This document shows positions 59,457 through 64,000 of a DNA stretch of 64,000 bases, one piece after another. Origin of the DNA: Lachnospiraceae bacterium P6A3 (lineage in GTDB: Bacteria; Bacillota; Clostridia; Lachnospirales; Lachnospiraceae); assembly GCA_000702085.1 (NCBI GenBank), contig JNKP01000001.1, forward strand, positions 806,001 to 870,000. The letters run 5' to 3'. The notes beneath the pieces are model-generated. The model saw only the letters and a list, made by a program, of their open reading frames with translations. It had not been told where the DNA came from and did no database searches. How positions within the stretch are numbered: the stretch's first letter is position 1; every line of letters begins with the position of its first letter. The translations under genes and the position numbers were made by a program.

Positions 59457-60800
59457 TTATCTTATGTCGTTGGCAAGTCCTTCGATGAATCCCTGACCAT
59501 CGACTTCACATCCGTAAACAAGGTCTACGTATGAAAGGTAGGTGTTAGCATCGTCTGCGTTCATAGCGGTGTCTCCGAAGAGAACGTATCCGGTAGCGTT
59601 TCCGCAGATCTCTGCAACAGACTGGGTAAGGCCGTTAACTGCTGAGGTATCGCCGTAAGGAGTCCAAGCGGGAAGTCCGCAGCCGTCAAGATAGCCGTAG
59701 TGGCAGATGAGCTTTCCAAGCTCGAAGCAGTACTTAGCAGCTACTTCTGCGTTCTCAGAAGATGCAGCAACTGCAAGAGTGTCGGAAGGTCCGCCGATGA
59801 GCTGTCCGAGAGTAGCCTTGTCAGCGTTGATGACAGGGAACTCAGCAACCTTTACCTTGGGGAAGAATGCTTCGTTGTTAGCGAAGTCAGCGCAGTTCCA
59901 GGTTCCGTTCATGTAGAAAGCATACTTTCCATCCATGAAGTTAGCCTTAACTTCGTCGTTTCCAAGAGCGATTCCGTTAGGATCGAAGTATCCGTTGTTT
60001 ACAAGGCCCTGGAAGGTATCAACTGCTGCAGCAACGTCAGCGTTGTCCCAAGTTGCTCTTCCGAGGAAGATGTCGTTAAGGGTCTCATAACCTACAGACT
60101 TCTCGATAACGGACTCAAGATACTCGGTTACACACCAAGTCTCTTTTCCTGCACATCCGAAGGGGATGATTCCTGCAGCCTTAAGAGCGTCGCAGCACTC
60201 GATGAACTCTTCGTAAGTTCCGGGAATCTCATCATAGCCAACTGACTTAAGGAGATCCATGTTAGCGAAGAGACCAACGATGTTCATGGTAAGAGGAACA
60301 CCGTAGTGCTTTCCACCGTAGGTGGAGTTTCCGAGCATAGACTCGGGAAGCTCATCCTTGAACTCCTGATATGCATTGTCAAGGCAATAAACCTTTCCTG
60401 CATCTACGAAGTCCTGAAGGAATGCGCATGACCAAGTGAAGAAGATGTCAGGCATCTCGTTTGCTGAAACAGCAGCCTTGATCTTAGTCTTGTAAGACTC
60501 GTTCTCAAATGCTTCCCAATCAAGCTTGATGTTGGGATACTTCTCAGCCATGTCAGCGATAGCTGCTTCATAAGAGTGACGGTTGGAGTCGCTCTCAGTA
60601 GCGATACACCACATCTTAAGAGTGATGTCCTGGCTAGCCATGTCCTCATCACTGGGGGTCTCGCCGGGCTCAACAGTGGTTCCGACAGGATCAGATCCGG
60701 TGCTTCCGGTGCTTCCGGTGCTTCCTGCGTTATTTCCGCAAGCAGCGAGAGAAAGTACCATTGCTCCTGCCATTACAAGTGACAACAGTTTTCTTTTCAT
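59457..60800 (-). CDS. Sugar ABC transporter substrate-binding lipoprotein
   Basis: 447 aa. The signal MKRKLLSLVMAGAMVLSLAAC ends in the lipobox Cys and is followed by a Gly/Ser/Thr spacer with TGS repeats. The body is a type 1 extracellular solute-binding protein (ITLKMWCIATESDS; FFTWSCAFLQDFVDAGK; YAFYMNGTWNCADF). AGGAGG lies before the ATG. Codon use looks more biased than in its neighbours, which fits high expression. The carbohydrate bound cannot be told from sequence. Confidence 0.92.
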   Translation of the reverse strand: MKRKLLSLVMAGAMVLSLAACGNNAGSTGSTGSTGSDPVGTTVEPGETPSDEDMASQDITLKMWCIATESDSNRHSYEAAIADMAEKYPNIKLDWEAFENESYKTKIKAAVSANEMPDIFFTWSCAFLQDFVDAGKVYCLDNAYQEFKDELPESMLGNSTYGGKHYGVPLTMNIVGLFANMDLLKSVGYDEIPGTYEEFIECCDALKAAGIIPFGCAGKETWCVTEYLESVIEKSVGYETLNDIFLGRATWDNADVAAAVDTFQGLVNNGYFDPNGIALGNDEVKANFMDGKYAFYMNGTWNCADFANNEAFFPKVKVAEFPVINADKATLGQLIGGPSDTLAVAASSENAEVAAKYCFELGKLICHYGYLDGCGLPAWTPYGDTSAVNGLTQSVAEICGNATGYVLFGDTAMNADDANTYLSYVDLVYGCEVDGQGFIEGLANDIR

Positions 60801-60882
60801 AATTTCCTCCTTTAATGATTATGAAAAAATAATTTATATCTCAGAGACTTATGTCCCGGAAATATCCGATTCAGATGACCGA

Positions 60883-61428
60883 TCATTTCTCGGTCGGAAC
60901 AAGGGGCCAGGGATACTCAACGGTAAGTATGTTGCCGTCCAGATGGTAATAAATGAAGGTATCGGGATACATATCATTGTAGATAAGCTGTATCACACCG
61001 TTCTCTTCGTCTACTACGTAATATCCGGGTGAGTAGTAGTCTTCCCTGAAAGTACCTTTGTCGGTAAATTCGAATGAGAGGTTTCCGTCAACTTCCTGCC
61101 AGAATCCGATGATGCCGTCAGGCTCTCCTTCTCCGGTGTACTGGTAGACGGCGGGCTCGTACAGGAACATCCTGTCGTCGTCCGGAACAAATCTCATTCC
61201 GAGTTCGTTTCCATCCTTATCAGTGAGGGTCAGATAATCGTTCTCGAGTGTGTAGGTGTATTTGGTTCCTTTGTATTCGGCTTTTCCGTTGTCGGAAAGT
61301 GAAAGGATCGTTACGCACGGCTCGTGTATATATGCCCACTCCTGCTTGGATGCCTTGGAACATCCGGCCAGCATCATAATTCCAAGCATAGTGATAAGTA
61401 CAAGTTTAAGAGTTTTAAGGCTTTTCAT
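60883..61428 (-). CDS. Lipoprotein of unknown function
   Basis: 181 aa. Signal peptide MKSLKTLKLVLITMLGIMML with the lipobox LAGC. The mature part is beta-rich and acidic (GTKYTYTLENDYLTLTDKDGNE; FWQEVDGNLSFEFTDKGTF), the look of lipocalin-like or DUF-type surface proteins in Clostridia whose strands report on how a field is computed, but I recognise no family. AGAGG precedes the ATG. It has a good promoter and lies 82 bases upstream of the sugar-binding protein, perhaps on the same transcript. Confidence 0.7.
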   Translation of the reverse strand: MKSLKTLKLVLITMLGIMMLAGCSKASKQEWAYIHEPCVTILSLSDNGKAEYKGTKYTYTLENDYLTLTDKDGNELGMRFVPDDDRMFLYEPAVYQYTGEGEPDGIIGFWQEVDGNLSFEFTDKGTFREDYYSPGYYVVDEENGVIQLIYNDMYPDTFIYYHLDGNILTVEYPWPLVPTEK

Positions 61429-61468
61429 AAAAGCAGACCTCTGTCGCCATTTCCCTTTTTATGAACAA

Positions 61469-61497
61469 ATTGTAAATAAACGACCGTTTTCTGTAAA
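61469..61497 (-). promoter_or_regulatory. Promoter of the lipoprotein/sugar-transport operon
   Basis: Minus strand TTTACA (61497-61492), 17-base spacer, TACAAT (61474-61469). The leader before the ATG at 61428 would be about 34 bases. Confidence 0.6.
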
Positions 61498-61698
61498 TGG
61501 AATAACTTTACCTTTTGAAAGCATTTTTTTTACATCTGCACATAAAAAATAAAACATGGTAAAAAAATTTTGTGCTTTTTGACTAAAATACCCACTATCC
61601 GGTATGTCTATGTAAGCACTTTCATACATGTTTTATTGTATTTTAATGTGCATATTGACAAAAAAGTGCTTGTAAGACGACTCTCTGCAGCACCACGT

Positions 61699-61725
61699 AA
61701 AAAGGACGCCCCCTTCGGCTCATCC
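61699..61725 (-). terminator. Probable terminator of the flavoprotein gene
   Basis: On the minus strand GGAT-ga-GCC pairs with GGC-GTCC around a short purine loop and is followed by TTTTT. It lies about 98 bases after the stop at 61823, further than usual. Confidence 0.5.
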
Positions 61726-61822
61726 TGCGGTAAATACTGATTTTTAAGCCATTCCGCAAAACAAACCGTCCCGAGACGTCCCTTTAATGTGTTTACATAA
61801 ATCACATGTAAAACTGATACTA

Positions 61823-62674
61823 TTATTTTTTACTCAAATATGATACTGCGCTGAGTGCCGCGGTAAGTCCTTCTCCGGATGCTTTGATAAGCTGATAGGG
61901 AGCTCCCGTGATATCGCCCGCTGCAAAAAGTCCGGGAATCGATGTGGACATATCACGTCCGCACTTTACCGCAGAGCCTTCGGTCTCAAGTCCGGGAACC
62001 ATGGATGAGGGGGCAATCTGATCTCGGAGTACGAAGATTCCGTCGGTCTGGATCTCGCCGTTATCCGTTACAAGCGTGTTTGCCTTCATGGCACCCTTGA
62101 TCTCAACAGGGTTTGCTTTCACGGTTTCAACTCCTTCGATTTTCAGGTCGCCGGCATCATAAACAGGAATATAGATAACTTCGGAAGCATATTTTCTGAG
62201 GAACTCAGCTTCCTCTTCAAATGCGGATGAGTATGATACCACAACCGCTTTCTTATCCTTATACATTGCGGCATCGCAGGTTGCACAATAGCTTACGCCC
62301 CTTCCGAGATAATCGCTCTCTCCGGGAATGGTCTTTGCGGGAGCAACGCCTGCGCAGAGAATGACTGAAGTTGCTTCAAGTATCTCCTCTCCGCACTGAA
62401 TCGCAAAATACTCTCCGTAAGGATAGATCATGCTTACTCTTCCTTCGGTGATCTCAACACCCATGGACTCCGCATGATCAAGCATCTTCTTTGCAAGATC
62501 GTCTCCGCTTACCGCAGGGATTCCGAGATAGTTATCTATTCTCTCTGCGCTGCGCACTTTGGAGCTTGCGTCTTTTTTTCCGATGACGATAATGTTCTTT
62601 TTTCTGATCTTAAGTGTTATTGCGGCTTCCAGTCCCGCAGGGCCTGTGCCGACTATCGCTACGTCGTATCTCAT
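61823..62674 (-). CDS. Thioredoxin reductase-like FAD/NAD(P)H oxidoreductase
   Basis: 283 aa. The FAD-binding start is YDVAIVGTGPAGLEAAITLK; the redox-active disulfide is SYCATCDAAMY (CATC); the second FAD motif is GLFAAGDITGAPYQLIKASGEG. It is about 25 residues shorter than typical TrxB, and the NADPH-domain loop reads VVVSYSSAFEEEAEF in place of the usual GxGxxA, so the cofactor may differ (ferredoxin- or flavin-dependent variants exist in Clostridia). It lies 13 bases after a small membrane protein gene and is probably co-transcribed with it. Confidence 0.83.
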   Translation of the reverse strand: MRYDVAIVGTGPAGLEAAITLKIRKKNIIVIGKKDASSKVRSAERIDNYLGIPAVSGDDLAKKMLDHAESMGVEITEGRVSMIYPYGEYFAIQCGEEILEATSVILCAGVAPAKTIPGESDYLGRGVSYCATCDAAMYKDKKAVVVSYSSAFEEEAEFLRKYASEVIYIPVYDAGDLKIEGVETVKANPVEIKGAMKANTLVTDNGEIQTDGIFVLRDQIAPSSMVPGLETEGSAVKCGRDMSTSIPGLFAAGDITGAPYQLIKASGEGLTAALSAVSYLSKK

Positions 62675-62687
62675 ATTTTTTCTCCCG

Positions 62688-63242
62688 TCAATTTCCGTAA
62701 TTAAGGTTTCCGGTAAATAGAAGAACAGTTAAAACAAAAGCAGGAACAATGGCCACTGCCGAGGCATAGACCGCAGCCTTGGTGACAAATATCTCTACTT
62801 CGGAATAAATACCCGATCTTTCAACCAGCTCAAGAAGTGAAGTAAGCCTGACCATTTTTATAATGGCATCCACCGTAAGAACCGCGCCACACCACATGGC
62901 TCTGTTTCTGGTGACATTGTTTCCGAAGATATAGAGAAATATTGCTGCATAGCACACAACGCTTACCAGGGTATTTACGATCAAAGTGGTTGTGTGTACA
63001 CCGGTGATAAGACCGATAACTTCCGCTGCAAGCACGGCTCCTACCGCACCGAGAATGATCTCTCTTTCCCTGTCATGCGCCACAAAGCAGATAAAAGCCA
63101 GCAATCCGTTACCCAATGCAATTACCAGATTCAGCCATCCGAATAAGAAGCTGAGCACTAGTCCCGCAATTGCCGCAAGTCCGCACAGTATACCCATTAC
63201 TTTGGTAACCATGCTGTCTCTGTCCAGACCTTCGTTAAACAT
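62688..63242 (-). CDS. Small membrane protein of unknown function
   Basis: 184 aa, five hydrophobic segments (VMGILCGLAAIAGLVLSFLFG; LVIALGNGLLAFICFVA; ILGAVGAVLAAEVIGLITG; TLVSVVCYAAIFLYIFG; AAVYASAVAIVPAFVLTVLLF). No motif recognised. GGAGGGTGG lies just before the ATG at 63242; an in-frame Met five codons earlier lies on top of that site and is rejected. The promoter is at 63278-63307. The flavoprotein follows, so a redox-linked membrane role is conceivable but unsupported. Confidence 0.65.
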   Translation of the reverse strand: MFNEGLDRDSMVTKVMGILCGLAAIAGLVLSFLFGWLNLVIALGNGLLAFICFVAHDREREIILGAVGAVLAAEVIGLITGVHTTTLIVNTLVSVVCYAAIFLYIFGNNVTRNRAMWCGAVLTVDAIIKMVRLTSLLELVERSGIYSEVEIFVTKAAVYASAVAIVPAFVLTVLLFTGNLNYGN

Positions 63243-63277
63243 CTCTCCACCCTCCAATGCATAATGAATTTGAACTC

Positions 63278-63307
63278 ATTATACTTTTTATGGAAGCGAT
63301 ATAACAA
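63278..63307 (-). promoter_or_regulatory. Promoter of the membrane protein-flavoprotein operon
   Basis: Minus strand TTGTTA (63307-63302), 18-base spacer, TATAAT (63283-63278). It lies about 40 bases from the edge of the hairpin array. Confidence 0.6.
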
Positions 63308-63349
63308 CTTAAAGATTTGTAAAAGATATGTACTGTTTATAAAGGCGGA

Positions 63350-63896
63350 GGCTTTACGTGCCTCCCGCTTCCTCGGCTTTAGCTCCATCTGCTTCACGGG
63401 CTTCGGGCCAATCCGCCTCCCGGGCTAATATTTCTTGCTTTTCCTCAGAATTATTAGCCTTTTATGATACTTTAGGCCGGCTTAAGTTTGTCGGGAGCTA
63501 ATAATTCCTCAGAAGCCTTTCCTTTATTAGCCTTTTCCCGCGTTTCAGTCCCGCTTCTGTATGTCCGGGGCTAATAACTCCTCAGAAACCTTTCCTTTAT
63601 TAGCCTTTTCTCGCGTTTCAGTCCCGCTTCCGTTCGTCCGGGGCTAATAATTCCTCAGAAACCTTTCCTTTATTAGCCTTTTCTCGAAATTAAAGCCCAG
63701 TTTTGCTTTCTTTCGGCTAATATTCTGTGCTTTTCCTCAGAATTATTAGCCCTTCGCCAGATCCAAGGTGTCTTCTGAAGGCGAAAGGCTATAATTCATT
63801 TTATTTCCTCGGAAATTATAGCCCCGAAGCCTGAATCCGGACCGCTTTCACCTACTCCGAGCTATAATTTACTTAGTTTCCTCGGAATTTATAGCC
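63350..63896. repeat. Tandem array of 73-bp units, each with a 37-nt imperfect hairpin
   Basis: Seven clear 37-nt units start at 63423, 63496, 63569, 63642, 63715, 63787 and 63860 (steps 73, 73, 73, 73, 72, 73); a decayed eighth starts at 63350, exactly one period earlier. Units 1-5 have arms GGCTAATA / TATTAGCC (first base A in unit 2); units 6-7 have GGCTATAA / TTATAGCC, a paired change that keeps the stem. All carry CCTCAGAA or CCTCGGAA inside, next to the right arm in units 1, 5, 6, 7 and next to the left arm in 2-4. The 35-36 nt between units also show weak similarity, and those after units 2 and 3 are nearly identical. The period is not a multiple of three and no ORF spans it, so it is noncoding. 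Confidence 0.85.
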
Positions 63897-63915
63897 CGCG
63901 GGGCTACATAGGCAC

Positions 63916-63953
63916 AAAAAATCCGCACCCTCGTAAGAGAGTGCGGATTTTGG
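63916..63953 (-). terminator. Intrinsic terminator of the gene entering from the right
   Basis: AAAATCCGCAC / GTGCGGATTTT, 11 pairs around a 12-base loop in which CTC and GAG may pair further; followed on the minus strand by TTTTTTGTG. It starts 26 bases after the stop at 63979. Confidence 0.85.
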
Positions 63954-63978
63954 TTTTGCTTATAAGCTGTGGCGGAAA

Positions 63979-64000
63979 TTATTTCTCAGCCATTGCCTTC
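63979..64000 (-). CDS. C-terminal end of an unidentified gene (cut by window edge)
   Basis: A minus-strand frame entering from the right reads KAMAEK then TAA at 63981-63979. Its stop followed 26 bases later by a strong terminator makes a real gene end likely. Seven codons are too few to name the product. Confidence 0.4.

Larger units (their letters stand above)
61429..61822. other. Intergenic region, no gene supported
   Basis: 394 bases, AT-rich. It holds the promoter of the lipoprotein gene (61469-61497), an inverted repeat AAGCACTTT / AAAGTGCTT (61615-61623, 61664-61672) and the terminator of the flavoprotein gene (61699-61725). A 65-codon frame on the minus strand has no ribosome site and no family resemblance, so it is not called. 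Confidence 0.6.

Noticed and set aside
61608-61805. 65-codon minus-strand ORF
   Set aside because: GTG start with no ribosome site, crosses the probable terminator at 61699-61725, and shows no family resemblance.
63423-63896. CRISPR array at the right end (37-nt repeats, ~36-nt spacers)
   Set aside because: Repeats differ strongly inside, their arms covary, spacers resemble one another (two nearly identical), and there is no cas gene or leader. A diverged structured tandem repeat fits better.

Overview
The window looks like chromosome from a monoderm, anaerobic Clostridium of the Lachnospiraceae type (gut or rumen; a Butyrivibrio-like relative is my best guess). The grounds are a moderate A/T content, AGGAGG ribosome sites, ECF vitamin transporters, a four-subunit 2-oxoacid:ferredoxin oxidoreductase, a YesM/YesN two-component pair, LCP and GH25 cell-wall proteins, and no lipopolysaccharide core or porin genes. 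Almost every gene is on the minus strand; only the MATE transporter (5689-7068) and a toxin-antitoxin-like pair (14162-15077) are on plus. I see no rRNA, tRNA, transposase, integrase or cas gene.

Layout. 1-4847: the promoter-distal end of a surface-polysaccharide locus (glycosyltransferase fragment, reductase/epimerase, CapD/WbpM-type dehydratase, O-antigen-ligase-like membrane protein), visibly richer in A/T than the rest and bounded by a terminator. 4997-16488: mixed physiology, with an ECF S component, MATE pump, diguanylate cyclase, an unusual GNAT-EPSP synthase fusion coupled to clpX, a Zn/Cd P-type ATPase with its metal-binding domain on a separate gene, the toxin-antitoxin-like pair and an HtrA protease. 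16689-32402: glmS followed by a large wall-polysaccharide operon. In its direction of transcription this runs GH25 muramidase, rfbB, rfbA, a second GH25 muramidase, rfbC, ABC exporter (permease and Wzt-like ATPase), phosphoglucomutase, two GT2 enzymes and an LCP wall ligase: make dTDP-sugar, polymerise, export, attach to peptidoglycan. 32440-44330: a second glycan operon headed by two housekeeping genes (thrH, truA), then a PseG-like protein, ABC flippase, SGNH hydrolase, GtrII, GtrB, RffA/WecE aminotransferase and large membrane proteins, one of them interrupted by an in-frame stop. 44331-45122: no protein genes, two palindromic repeats and a strong promoter driving a candidate structured RNA. 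45123-50944: zincin, coaX, probable panT, M6 metalloprotease lipoprotein, asnA. 51015-54981: porCDAB with a CobL-like orphan methyltransferase. 55050-61428: lipoprotein, sugar-binding protein, two permeases and a YesM/YesN pair. 61823-63242: thioredoxin-reductase-like flavoprotein and a membrane protein. 63350-63896: a noncoding array of about eight 73-bp units, each with a 37-nt imperfect hairpin. The window ends in the last codons of another minus-strand gene.

Three noncoding items deserve most attention: a six-copy family of near-perfect 69-91 nt palindromes whose variable bases are compensated in both arms and which sit just after stop codons; the 73-bp hairpin array at the right end, which has CRISPR-like geometry but is not CRISPR; and the structured intergenic transcript at about 44637-45045 with three Shine-Dalgarno/micro-ORF units.
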